In this document: in pieces, positions 1-11,514 of the stretch
How the letters are laid out: every line of letters starts with the position of its first letter
Numbering within the stretch: the stretch's first letter is position 1
Program-made: the position numbers and the translations under genes
Assembly (NCBI GenBank): GCA_037367405.1
Contig: JAZKJV010005760.1
Span: 1-64,000 of the forward strand
DNA: 64,000 nt
Source of the DNA: Ottelia alismoides
Taxonomy: Eukaryota > Streptophyta > Magnoliopsida > Alismatales > Hydrocharitaceae
Direction: 5' to 3'
Notes under the pieces: model-generated
Told to the model about the DNA's origin: nothing
What the model saw: the letters and a program-made list of their open reading frames with translations, nothing else
The model's database searches: none

Positions 1-1090
1 TTACTTGACACGTGGCAGCAAACCAACAGTTGATACCCCTTCGCAACTGGCGGTTGAGATTAGATCTCAGCCGAGGATCCGACGGTGCTGGTGAAGGGAG
101 ATCGAATGGCTGTTGTGCGGTCTGGAGATGCGGCTTGATCAAACGACTGGGAAGTAGTGACGAAGATCGGGGAAGAAGGCCTCGGCCGACGAACTTCCCT
201 GGCTCCGCTCCTCCTCCTCTGTGACGATGAAGGCTTCAAAATGAGTCGTGGCTTCCTGCAGGTGTCCTCTTGACGCTGGAGGCCCCAAAAGGCTCCAGCG
301 TCGGCCGGAGCTCTCGCGAGGAGGCGACAGAGCTGGGGGTGCCCACGTGCCTCCAACGAGATGCAAAACGAGCCCTAGGCTCTTCTTGACACGCAAGATA
401 TGCAAAATGATGATGAAGGGGTCAAGGGCAAACTGCCTCGACCCCGCAGCGGAGTGGTAACGGCGGAGGATGGCGTAATGGAAGTCGGCCAGAGCCAACT
501 CCGGCGAAGGTTGGGATTTGTGATCGGATGGACTAAACTCAAAGATGTATATGGGGATCTATTCCTATGGATATGGCGAACAATAAAATGCAATAAAATA
601 GAGAAAATAAGAAGATCTCGAAGGTGAAGTTACCTGAGATGGGAACCTCGATGGCAGGACTTCACCGGAGGTGGTGGAACGTCCCCGACGCCTCCTCGAT
701 CCTCCTGAAGGTCAGCGAAGGGATCTATCACCTCCCTATAGCTCTGGGACACAACAAGAGGAGAAGAAAGTGGGTCAAAGGGGTTCAAAATCGAGGAGGA
801 AGGTCGGGGGTGGTATGAAGGGTTGACAAACGACTGGGAAGAACGAGGCACAATGGGCGATGCAGTGATTCAAAGGCCGAGGTTTCACCTGGGCGTGCTA
901 GCTCAATCTCCCAGGAACAAAAGTCGTGAAGGGACTTAGGCAAAATGGTGCAAGAATCGAGCTGCAAAACTAGACAAAAATGGTGAGAAACGAGTCTGAC
1001 AAGGCTACAGGGCGAAGGACAATCAGTTAACCGCGGTCAACGTTTACGATCACCTGGTTGGTCCACGTGGAGCAACCAGGAAAAAGCCCT
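1..1090. other. G/C-rich non-coding region, possible LTR R/U5 or leader
   Basis: No recognisable protein. The stretch is G/C-rich with short open frames on both strands and changes sharply to A/T-rich DNA near 1090. With 1091-2210 it resembles the G/C-rich transcribed part plus A/T-rich U3 of a minus-strand plant LTR. This is inference from composition and from the LTR-like terminus at 2190-2210; no partner LTR was found. Confidence 0.3.
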
Positions 1091-2210
1091 GAAAAATTAT
1101 TTAAAAATTCATTTAAAATAGTAAATGATTTAATTAATTTTAGATTATAAAATGAAAAGTGTTTATTATTTTATAAAAATTTTTATGATTTTTATTTGTT
1201 TTTTTGAGGTATAAAATTACAAGTTGCCTTTTAGGAGCTATATAGGTATATGTATCTATATATTTTAATATTTTGTTTTTATTTGTATATTTTATTTTAT
1301 TTAATTTGTGTATTATTTTATAAATTTATAACTTATTTTTATATACTTAAGAATATTTTTATTTTATTTTTCTGAAGTGTTTTGTACAATTAAATAAATA
1401 GAAGTAGTAATTATACATGTATCTTTACATGTATTATATACATGTATTTATTTTTTTGTGTTTTCTTAGTGTTTTATTCTGATTTTAATGTACACATATA
1501 TTATAAATAATATTTACAAAATCATAAAAATATAAAATTATAAAAATAATGACGAATAAATAAAATGAATATTTTAATCTGTACAAGTATACGATAGGGT
1601 TCTAAAACTCAACTTTCAAATCGTAGCTCCGAAAAATATGAAACCATCTTCATTAAATAGCTTATTGAAAATTATATACATTTAAAGTTGATTTTGATAC
1701 ATTTCGAGTTTTATTTGAGAGATACATGTCCGGGAAGTTGTGATTCTAGAAACTTATTCAGATCATAACTTTTTATCAGTATATTCTTTTTATGTGAAAT
1801 CAATTTTGTATTTTTCTATACTTAATTGTCTACAACTTTCAGGTACAAAGTTTCTTTACTTGAGGTATAAAAAGTGGAAGTAAAAATAGGACCCAAAATG
1901 ATTAAAGAATGAATTAAAATAAAATGGATTTTTATTGTATTTTGGCCCTTATCTCCCCTACTTTATTTCTTGTCGACCTATTCATCTAGATGTCCAGGTC
2001 TCGGGATTTCGGGTCATAAAATATTTATAATATTTTATTCTTTTTATTTTCTTTTGTCTTTTATTTTGGCTTTAAAAATAGTATTTTATATAATATTTAC
2101 ACAATAATGCATGAGTGCTAAAATGCATGAATTAACGCTATTTACACGTATTTACTAGGGTTTTTAAGGCCAAAATGATAGAATAAAGATGATGAAACGT
2201 AGATTCATCA
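1091..2210 (-). repeat. A/T-rich LTR U3-like sequence ending in an inverted repeat
   Basis: A/T-rich sequence without genes. It ends at 2190-2210 in an inverted repeat (TGATGAAAC, three bases, GATTCATCA). The same terminus recurs at 7892-7912, 14321-14341 and 20751-20771, where it adjoins the 3' part of a gypsy-type element. Read on the minus strand it would be the start (TGATGAATC) of an LTR. The stretch around 1597-1640 also resembles the repeat at 6697-6855 in style (a calls-for-CTCCGA motif followed by ATGAAA). A diverged member of the same LTR group is the likeliest reading. Confidence 0.4.
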
Positions 2211-4850
2211 GTTATCTATTACATAAAAAAATACAAACACATATATGTTGTTCACAAAACTCGTAATTGTTGCATACTACTTTTATGAGTTCGAATGCAT
2301 TTGGGGAACAATTAACTACCGAGGGGATGCCTTTAGATACAATTTGTAGGAAATGAGAAGAAAGTGAAAATCTAACAAAACATGATGTTATGTATGTCCA
2401 TGCAACTATTCTCTATTGTTTATATAATGTGTTTGTATATATAATACTTACATATATAATTTGTTTTGTCAGGTTTAAATATAAATAAAATAGGATTTTT
2501 TTAGAAATGTAAAATGCATTATTAGTTTTTTTCCTGAGATGACAATTTAACTAAATATGTTATAATCGAAATTACATATTTTATTATTTTAAAATATGTT
2601 ATACATATACATTATATAGCGATATAAATAAATAATTAATATATATTGAAGAAATATATAAATTTATTATAAACTCAAAAAATAAATTTGATGACATCGT
2701 CTACTGCCGACGTGATCCAAGGCCTTTCACCACATTCATCAACATCACCTTTGAGTGTTGCTTGAGCTCAACCCTTCATCGAGGCTTCGAGTAAAGATCA
2801 GAGAAGGTCAAGCTTCTCCACTCCATGTAGTAATTCACCCATCACAAACAAGGACAGATTTAGAAGGGGGCAAGGAAGGGCACAACCCCCCTAAAATTTT
2901 TAAATTACATAACATATATTTAATTATTCTCTATGAATTTTTGAAGGAAAAATAATCATAATATTTCCTAAGTATAAAGCTCCTTTTGGATTTTTTGAGT
3001 GTAAAACTTAGACATGCACCCATCACTAAACCTTACTACTAGATAATGTATCTTTTAACATAAAATTTCTACCTAGAAATAGTAGATTTTAGCTTGGATC
3101 AACCTGTTCGGATAATTTCTTAAACCGGTCAACTTAAGTATCTGCACATAAACTATCTTTTTGAATATCTATTTTTTACGATCAACCTATAGAATAGATT
3201 GGTTTCTAATCCAATCTCATTATCACTTATACATATACATAGTTTACTTCTAGATCTCAAAAAAAATCAAAGTTTCTAAAAAATCATTTATTGCTAAGTC
3301 TCATGTATTAATCTTTGGTCCTATTTATTATCAAGTAAGTAGTCAAACACACATATATTCCTGATCGGTGTATTTTTCTTCATTATCATATTAACGTTTC
3401 TAGTTGTTGGTAATAAAAAGTATAAAATTATGCATTTTTATATTTTCAATTTGATACAAATTTGGAACAAGTGTAGTTTGTAATTAATCAAATCGAAAGC
3501 TTGAATTAAAGAAATGAAAACATTAGAATATGTCTAATTTTAAAAAATGATAGAAATGTCATTCATAAAAAAATCTCGACAGTGTAGAACATATATGATA
3601 TCAATTTATGTAAAATTGAATAAAAACATGCAGTTGACTAAAAAATAAGCTCAAAATAAACTATTATTTACACAAAAACTATGGATGATATAATTTATCC
3701 TTCACAACTATTGTTATATAATGAACAGAAGGGGAGTATCCAACTCACCATCATATAACTTATATGTTCACTGCTCATTATCTTGACACTTTAACTTGTG
3801 CATATTTCAATGACAAGAGCCACTTGCACTCACCCATCCTAATACAGATAAATGGCTAAGAAGGTGATGAACACATAAGTGGCATACAACTCAACAACGT
3901 ACTCCCTTTATCCTAATGAATATGATTACATCACAATCGATAATTTTTTCAAACCTTATGCTCTGAAGAACCCAAAATTCTCCCTTTTAATTGTGTCATT
4001 TTAATACGGTGTAGTCGGACAAATTCAGGGTTAATAGAAAAACATAGATTTAATTAATGTTAAATTAAAGCGAGCGGTCAATTTTTTTACTTGGGTAAGT
4101 CCAAGGCCGAATTCAGGGAGGTAACTATCTCCTAAGGTTGGTTTTCAGTCAATCAAAAAATTAGGTTTTTGGAGAGGTATTTTTTCCTGACTTTTAAATG
4201 CAATAAATAAGGCGAATGCAATTCTGGTAAAATTTAAGGGTTAAAATGTAAAGTACCATCAAATTACATTAAAAAATCCTCAAACTTGGCTAGAATATTA
4301 AATATGATGAAATTAGACTACAACAATTTTTTGGAATTTTTGGATGCAAGATAAATAAATAATGAATTTATGAATGCAGACAATGAAATTTTCAATAATT
4401 GATTATAATAAATATTAAATCTAGTTATTTTCAGGAAATAAAATTATCTAAGATATGTCACTAGATAATCTATCTCAAAAAAATTCTAAACCCTAAAAAT
4501 GTTGTATTTAATACATATCAAAAATTAATTAGTGAAATGGACAAAATGATTTTTAGAGAGAAAACTATGAAAGTAACGATCCATGAATTTTTGGCAATTT
4601 TTTGAGTTGTGGTTGATTAAACATGATTTTTTAAGAGCAAGATGAGCAAAATATTCAATTTTCAGCAGGAATAATAATTATTAATTAACCACAAAGCATA
4701 AAAATATCATGAGTTTGCCCTAATGTAGACAATTAATTGTAAACCAAAATACAATTTTTGAAATAAATAAATGATGCCAAAATAAGGTTCAAAATAAATG
4801 GAAAATGCAGGGTCTGTTTGCAATAACAATAATTAGAATAAAAATTGCAG
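2211..4850. other. A/T-rich intergenic DNA, no gene seen
   Basis: No recognisable coding region, RNA gene or bounded transposon. It is A/T-rich with many poly-A/T runs. The only distinct piece, about 2685-2900, is less A/T-rich and ends in a GGGGGCAAGGAAGGGCACAA tract. Probably decayed transposon DNA. Confidence 0.5.
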
Positions 4851-6150
4851 AACATGGACTTAAGAAGAGTTATCAGGCCCAGAGAGGGCTTCGATGCAAA
4901 TCTCCAAAGAGGCACTGCGCAGCACGTGCCTTCTGGTCGGCGAGGCTTTCTGGAGAATGGGGGAAACACGGGGTGCCTCCTGCAAATTCCCTCCCTCCCT
5001 AGGTGATGGGCACGCGCATGGGGGTTTCGTCTTCTTTCTTCTTGTGCAGGCTACGGGCGGAGCTGGGTGAAGGGTGGATCGCGCAAGGTGGCGGTGCCTC
5101 TCCTCCACGCGGGTGGCGAAGCGACGGAAGTGGGGGTTGTTCCTTCACGGGGGTGTGTTGATGTTGAGCTGAAGGTCGATTGCGGGATGATTGGCGTGAA
5201 GAGGCGATCCGCCTCCTGCTGCAGGAGGCGAGGCGGCTGAAGCAAAGCTGTTGATGGCGCGTTGCGAGGTCGTTTGCAGAGGAAGGCGGAAGGCCTGGAG
5301 CGACGACCAATGAGAGGAGGCCCACGCAGGATCGCTGACGAGGGTTGGTACTCCCCCGATGCAGGCGGTTCTACGACGGAGAGTGGAGGAATTCCAAGGA
5401 GGAGCTCGCTGGCTCGACCGTGGATGAGCGATGGAAAAGCTCCGCGCGAAGGTGGGGTCGCAGCAGGTCAGTGGCAATGGCTGATGCGGCTGCGACGTCG
5501 TAGATGGGGAAGTGGAGCTTCTTTTCAGTGGATCTGCATGGGTGAATGATGGAAATTGACGGAGAAGATTGTGCGAGGTATGTAGACAGAGTGGTGTGAC
5601 AAGATGATGGATGGGAAGAGGAGGAGAATAAGAGAAAATGAAAACAGAGCAAAAGAAGGTAAACAAAGGAAATAGGAAAAGTGAGAAGAAGGGATGTAGT
5701 CGCCTGGGTTGGAAGACATAGATGCCGTTCTCGGTTCGTCGCCTCGAGTCGCGCGACGGACGCGACGAGTCTTCAATGATGATAATGCCTTGGAGATCCT
5801 TGTCGGAGATGGGATGTGGCTGCTATCACCAGCCGTCGTGCCCGGCTCTTTCTCTCCATCTCTCGTTATCTAAAAAACGGTGAAGAATTGCGGATGGTTA
5901 TGGCTTGAGGTCGTTGGCCCTTTATATAGAGAAAGGGAGAGGGGATAAGGAGGAGATAGGGGGGAGTCATTGGGCGATGGCGAGATAAGGGAAAGGGGGA
6001 GGCCGGAGGTTGCGCGACTGGATGTTGGAAGTTGGTGGAGTAGATGGAGTGTGCCATTGATCGGAGACGAGGAAGGCCTCACGTGCGTGGCACGTGAGGT
6101 GATAAAGAATTTTTTATATTTTTTTATATTTTTTAATAAAAAAATGAAAT
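4851..6150 (-). repeat. G/C-rich LTR-like segment with minus-strand TATA box
   Basis: G/C-rich sequence following A/T-rich DNA. On the minus strand a TATA-like box (CTATATAAAGGG, about 5919-5930) is followed downstream (lower coordinates) by a C/T-rich leader. Upstream on that strand (6150-7912) the DNA is A/T-rich and reaches the LTR-like terminus at 7892-7912. This order fits U3, TATA, R/U5 of a minus-strand gypsy LTR later interrupted at 6856-7402. Long open frames here, such as 5145-5666 on the minus strand, are Ser/Pro/His-rich, match no family I know and look fortuitous. Confidence 0.4.
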
Positions 6151-6696
6151 AAATTTGGGTTAAAAATGAGTGACATGTGGCGGCTCCAGGAGCGGCCACG
6201 TGTCAACTTCATAAAAATTCGAAAATTAAATAAAAAGATAAATGGGAAAGAAATATCAACTGACCTAGGATCAAAAGTTCTCAACACAAAAATTTCTCAT
6301 CTTGATGATATCTACAACTTTCATAAAGAGACCAAGAGCAAAGGAGGTCATCTATGCAAAACAATATTTTTGAGATACTCTATGTACATAAAATGCTTTG
6401 ATTTTTGGGTTTTGTGATTTTTGTGATTTTTAATGAAGAGAAAAATCGAGAAAAATAATGATAAACTCAAAGATATATATTTACAAATTAATCTATTTTT
6501 TGGTTTTATAATAAATAAGAACATAAAATAAAGAAGAAAAAGTGAGATATTTGTACACTCTCACGGAACACTCGGACTTGGTCAGTTTCTTTGATTTTAG
6601 TCTTATTTTGTATTTGGATTTTTGTGAATTTTATTCAAACTTTCATCAAAGTATATAAATGAAAAAAAAATAAGAGAAAAAGATTAATTATATACA
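6151..6696. other. A/T-rich, probable LTR U3 remnant
   Basis: No gene. It starts with two near-complementary G-box-like words (GACATGTGGC, GCCACGTGTC at about 6171-6204) and is then A/T-rich. Probably the U3 part of the LTR described at 4851-6150. Confidence 0.35.
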
Positions 6697-6855
6697 TAAA
6701 ACAAATAGGTCAAAAACGGGTAAAACACAAAACACGCAAAAGAGGCCCAAAACCCACCTTTCACATACGAGCTCCGATTTTTATGAAATTAGTATTGTTT
6801 TGAAGGTATTTGAATATGTAGTACTTTAAAAGTCAGTATACCTAAATCATACACT
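6697..6855. repeat. 158-bp direct repeat, left copy
   Basis: Nearly identical to 7403-7560 and to the corresponding parts of the other array units (one extra A relative to 7403-7560). It ends in CATACACT and is followed directly by the start of the tandem unit. Inside the units the same repeat is instead followed by ATATGGGG. It therefore marks the left recombination edge of the array. Confidence 0.9.
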
Positions 6856-6907
6856 GGATGAGCAGCCACTATGGTGGCACGGCTTGACCGATAGTAATGA
6901 CTCCTAG

Positions 6908-7121
6908 AGCTCGTTTGGTTACCAAGTTACCTCTGGGGTAACTCGATTTACCCCCTGTATTCCTAGGTTATGCCTAGGTTGGAATTCCATCACAAATCAA
7001 TATCACATCATATCACGCACATTCATTATTCTAACCCTCTACAAACCCTCATAACCATCCAAACAATTACTATTCATAGCAGGTTACCCCAACCCATCTC
7101 AACCCTTAAACCAAACGAGCC
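6908..7121. mobile_element. MITE, array copy 1
   Basis: 214 bp element with imperfect terminal inverted repeats AGCTCGTTTGGTT and AACCAAACGAGCC, flanked by the direct repeat CCTAG (6903-6907 and 7122-7126). Small size, no transposase and these termini are typical of plant MITEs. The superfamily is uncertain: the visible duplication is 5 bp, shorter than the 8 bp expected for hAT. A related left terminus (CCTCGTTCGGCTACCCG) occurs at 48260. Confidence 0.75.
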
Positions 7122-7402
7122 CCTAGGCGAAGAATTTTATTTAATTTATGACTTTCCTTTTATTAATTATTTATACATTGTTACTTTATGCCCTTTCGAA
7201 TCTATTAACATTGAAAATGCTTTCTTAAACATCGGTCACATTGACCACCTCTCGCACGACTTTACCGTTGCAACTTGACGTTGGGGGAAATGGTGATGGT
7301 ATATTACAAAAATTCAAGAGGTCACGGACGTAGATGCTATTATTCGACGGATACTTTGCTAGTATTTCATGAGTCACATAAATTAGAGGATGTTGAGCAT
7401 CT

Positions 7403-7560
7403 TAAAACAAATAGGTCAAAACGGGTAAAACACAAAACACGCAAAAGAGGCCCAAAACCCACCTTTCACATACGAGCTCCGATTTTTATGAAATTAGTAT
7501 TGTTTTGAAGGTATTTGAATATGTAGTACTTTAAAAGTCAGTATACCTAAATCATACACT
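7403..7560. repeat. 158-bp direct repeat, internal copy 1
   Basis: Second copy of the 6697-6855 sequence, here continuing into ATATGGGG and the LTR-like DNA that ends at 7912. It contains CCTTTCACATACGAGCTCCG. The two copies bracket the 547 bp block that includes the MITE. Confidence 0.9.
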
Positions 7561-9300
7561 ATATGGGGAAGGTACGAGCGTTTTAATCTATCTAGTCTGA
7601 GATTGGAGTTTTGTCTCGCAGGCCAATTATTCGAGTTAGTAATTTTTTTGTATTTTTTTCTTTAATATTATTAGTGATATTACATAGTGGAGGTGATTTT
7701 AGGTCAATTGAAGTTAGCTTGAATAGTTAAAAATGCATGAAGTTGGATGCAATGCGAAGATGATTATGAATGCAATTATAAGTGCTAAAATGTAAATATT
7801 AATTTTTAATGCATGAATGGTAAAAATGCAGAATAAATGATGAAATGCACCTAATTTCTCGGGAATGAAGCTCTATTTTTATCTTTTAGTATGATGAATC
7901 ACAGATTCATCAACCTTTATGCTTAAACCTTGCTCGTCCCCGAGCAACTAAAATGAAACACAAAAGTGAAATCTTTTGGGTTCCATACGAAAGTCATGAA
8001 CAAAAGGTGAAAATGGAGCTAGCCCCGACCAATATTTAATAGTGTGGCGAAACTTCTGTGAGACTTAGGATTTTAAAATCAACTGCCCACAAGTTGTACA
8101 TATCATTGAAACAGATTCGACTTAGAAGTCATCTTAGATCAATCTTTCTCCAAAAGCATATCCCATGAACATTGAACAAGTGTCTCATGTGTGTGAAATA
8201 TTTTAGCTCTCCCCATAAAGGATGCCGGACTACCATGCAAAACTCCCTCTTAGTAACTCGTCCTCGGAGAGTCAGATATTTCATTCTAAGGTCTGTCGCG
8301 CTGTGTTCACAATCAAAAAGGGGGAGAAATTAGAAGAAGGGGAGAAGAACTGGAGGATGACTAGTGTAGTCACCTGTCCTTGTGAAGCCGGCCAGTTTAG
8401 CCAAGTCTCCACTAAGATCTGCAGGTTTTCTTGAAGCTCGAACCTTTTTGGTCAGATATTTATTTGGTAATTTGGCTTCTTTTTGGTATGGAATTTTTGT
8501 GACTCTGCATGGATCTTTTTGTGCCCCTACAGATATGGAATCTTTTTTTCCGTACATGGTTTGGGGTCTTAGAAAAAATTGTGCCCAACTGTCCATCCCT
8601 TTTTCGAAGCTTTATTTCAACCCATACTCTGATCTTTAGTTGTCCATGTTACCAGAAAAGAGACCCACACAGTCTTTCAACACCCCGTATGAGTTGAGCT
8701 AAGTGCATAGTGCGAGAGAACAGATTAATTCCCTACTCAAAAGCTATACCCAGAATCAGACGACCAGGTTAGATACTAATAGTCAAAGGTTGTACATTGT
8801 CATGCGGAACTCGAAGAATTAAGCCAAAAGACCTGAAGCTTCTAAAATCCTCTTTCTCGGTGAAGTTCCTCTGGAAATTAGGTAGATTAAGGCCAAGTCA
8901 AGACCACTCTCCACTTCTACTCATAACTCAGTTTAGAACCCAATATCTTTCCACTTTGCATATACTATATATGCAAAATGAAATGCAGGTGCATATGAGG
9001 TGCGAGATGATTTTTCTTCTTCTTCTTCTTTTGTATGTAAATGCAAAAATGATATGCAAGAAGTTTTTTTTGTTTTTTTGTTTGCTTTTTTTATTTTTTG
9101 TGTGTTTTCTGGCTCCATCCCTGATCATAAGTATTGATCTTGAAAGGACCATAGTGCATTACGCTTTATCTCTGCAAAAGAGCAACAAGCGAGGCTAAGA
9201 ACCACCAAAGTGATACACATTAGATAAATATTACAGATATCAAAAAAAATGTTATAATTACAAACACAATGTAGGGATATTGATGTAACATGCACGAAGG
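7561..9300 (-). mobile_element. 3' end of a decayed gypsy-type element (array copy 1)
   Basis: On the minus strand the order is non-coding internal DNA, an inverted repeat TTGCTCG-TCCC-CGAGCAA (about 7930-7948), a purine-rich AAGCATAAAGG tract, then the LTR start TGATGAATC at 7912. In plant Ty3/gypsy elements a TTGCTCGAGGACGAGCAA-like stem followed by a polypurine tract commonly precedes the 3' LTR (family knowledge). The LTR terminus is an inverted repeat, 7892-7912. No pol domain is left. Short frames such as 8797-9198 (+) are low-complexity and not supported as genes. Confidence 0.55.
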
Positions 9301-10105
9301 GTGCAATCTTGAGTGGAAACTTCCGGCGTCGATTAGGAGGCATCGACTCAAATCGACACTTGAGTTGCCTATCAAAACTTATTTTTTCAAATATGTAAAC
9401 TACATATTGTGATTATTTTAATACCTTTTTTAAAAAAGTCCAGTGAGATTATGAGTGTAAACAAACCAAACCTGAGCGAATCTACATGTGTTCGGTTCGG
9501 TTCGTTTAGTAAATATACAGTTCCAGATTCAACTCTGTTTGATAAGATGGGAGTCGTGTTCATGTTTAGTTTGACAGAGATTCGCATGCGTTTGGTTTGA
9601 TTTGGTTTGTTAAAGGTTCAATTATACACAATAAATTGAATACAACAATTTGCTTCTCATTTTATATTTTTAAAAATCTCACAAACCCAAGATCAAAGGG
9701 TTGAGGTTATCCACTTTCAATATTATGAAAGATTACAAAGAGAAAAAAAGATTTATATTGCATTATTAGAAAATTTCACATATAACTTAATTTTTTTGAA
9801 AGAATATAACTTTTAAATGAACTCTACAAACCATTTTGTACATCAACTGAAATTACTCATGAAAATTAGTATCCATGACACGGTTTCTTCTTCTTCTTGT
9901 TCTTCTTCTATTGTGTTTGAGGGAGGCTGAATGATGACCTTGACAGAAGCATTCGAAAATAACTTTATCATTATGGGAAATGGAAACAAGATGATAAAAA
10001 TAAAGCCATACCCGAAGTTAGAAAAAAACACAGACCTACGTAGCAGATCAGGAAATTTAAAAGTCAATAAAAAGTCAAAAATACATAGACCTACTTAACA
10101 ATCAA
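9301..10105. other. No gene seen (array copy 1)
   Basis: A/T-rich DNA between the gypsy remnant and the Helitron. It contains short simple repeats (TTCGGTTCGGTTCG near 9490, TTCTTCTTCTTGTTCTTCTTC near 9885). No coding region is supportable. Confidence 0.5.
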
Positions 10106-11514
10106 CTAGTGCTCCGTGCAAAGCACGGGGAGCTAACAATACTATTGATAACATCTATAATGATCGAATAAGCACAGGGAGTAAGTCCCATTGCTATCTC
10201 CTTTTACCATGATGGATAATATAGCATCAAAGAATTTGCTAAATGTACTGAAGGAGTAAATATTTTCACAGTACGACGAATTGAATTCCCACATAAAAAA
10301 AAGGGATATTGTCATCTATACTCATATTACAATACCGCAAATTGAGGCCTGACATGCAAAAAAAGAAGGCATATTGTCATTGATACCCATGTATCTCAGT
10401 TCCCAACTTGTGAATCTATCTTTATTCTAGACACTACATATACATATTCAGTAATCCACCTTTTTACTATCATTGGTGAATCATAGTTGGTGGTGCCAAT
10501 CCGTATTAATTCTTTGGATCGACATCAATTTAATTTAGTCGATAATTTTTTTTCAGATGACCTATGAACCATAAAAAGATTGAAGGATTTCTTGTGTGCG
10601 CACTTCTAATAAATGCAAAAAAGCCAACTTCATTTGTGGAAAACATATTCATTTGTGTAACTTAGGTGCTTATAATGGACTGCAATCAACAAACTTGCAA
10701 TCGAGCAATGATCAAGACGCCACTTTAAATTAGATCTACACAAAGATCATGTGCTCCGTGTTTACAATGTTAGCGGTCAGTCGCACATTACATAAAGAGC
10801 ACAAAACTATCTGAATGTCATGATCAACATGCTCATAATCAGTTCAGTTTCCCATCATTATGTTTTGTGGCATGATCAATAATATGTCAGTTAAGATTCT
10901 TGTCACTCTTAAAAAATTGTGTGGATGAAAAAATTTTTTTAGTGCACAACACTCATAGGATTATGGATGGATTTCATCCATAAAAAGATTGAACAATTGA
11001 TTGTGAGTTTGTGTCCACCCTGGAATATTTAGACCAACTGCCGCCTAAAGCATTGGAGTCTCACCGGAAGCGTTAAGCACAAGTGAGCAACACCAGATTG
11101 AGTATCATCCACAACCGTCCTCTGCACCGGATCCGATGCTTCCATTGTCATCAACATCTCCATGCGCAATACGACTTTGGTTCTCGATCTCCGATAAATA
11201 CCAATCCTTCTCTCCACACGTACACCCATCGACCTGCAAGCAATCAACAACCAAAGCCACGGTCCAGTCAAACCATTGCATCGAGTTACCAACCAAGAAT
11301 CCGAGCCCCAGTCCGACCAAAACACAACATCAAGCTTCTCCGTGCGTCATCTCTGGCCATCTCCTCATGCAAATGGGGCAGTAGTTCGATAACATGTGCC
11401 AGCGACCTTTCTCAATTTTTAGGGTTACAGGAAAGAGGGATGAAGACGTTTCAGAATGCGTATGAGGTTGATGGAATAATTGGGGATGAGGTACAAAAAT
11501 TATTCTTGAAGGAG
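10106..11514 (-). mobile_element. Helitron fragment, array copy 1 (5' end lost)
   Basis: The minus-strand 3' terminus is seen at 10106: a CCGTGCTTTGCACGG hairpin followed by a few bases, CTAG, and a T in the flank, which is the classical Helitron 3' signature. Sequence is nearly identical to the element at 22955-24468, which has a recognisable 5' end. Here homology stops at about 11514 after a roughly 28 bp internal deletion (after 11491), so the 5' terminus is missing. No RepHel gene is present. Frames at 11029-11325 (-) and 11083-11556 (+) are unidentified and may be captured host sequence. Confidence 0.75.

Noticed and set aside
5145..5666. 173-codon minus-strand frame
   Set aside because: Ser/Pro/His-rich, downstream of an LTR-like TATA, no recognisable domain; better explained as LTR/leader.
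8797..9198. 133-codon frame, also in copies 2 and 3, with a hydrophobic Phe/Leu run
   Set aside because: The hydrophobic part is a poly-T/TTC microsatellite; it is shortened and shifted in copy 3, so there is no sign of selection on the protein.
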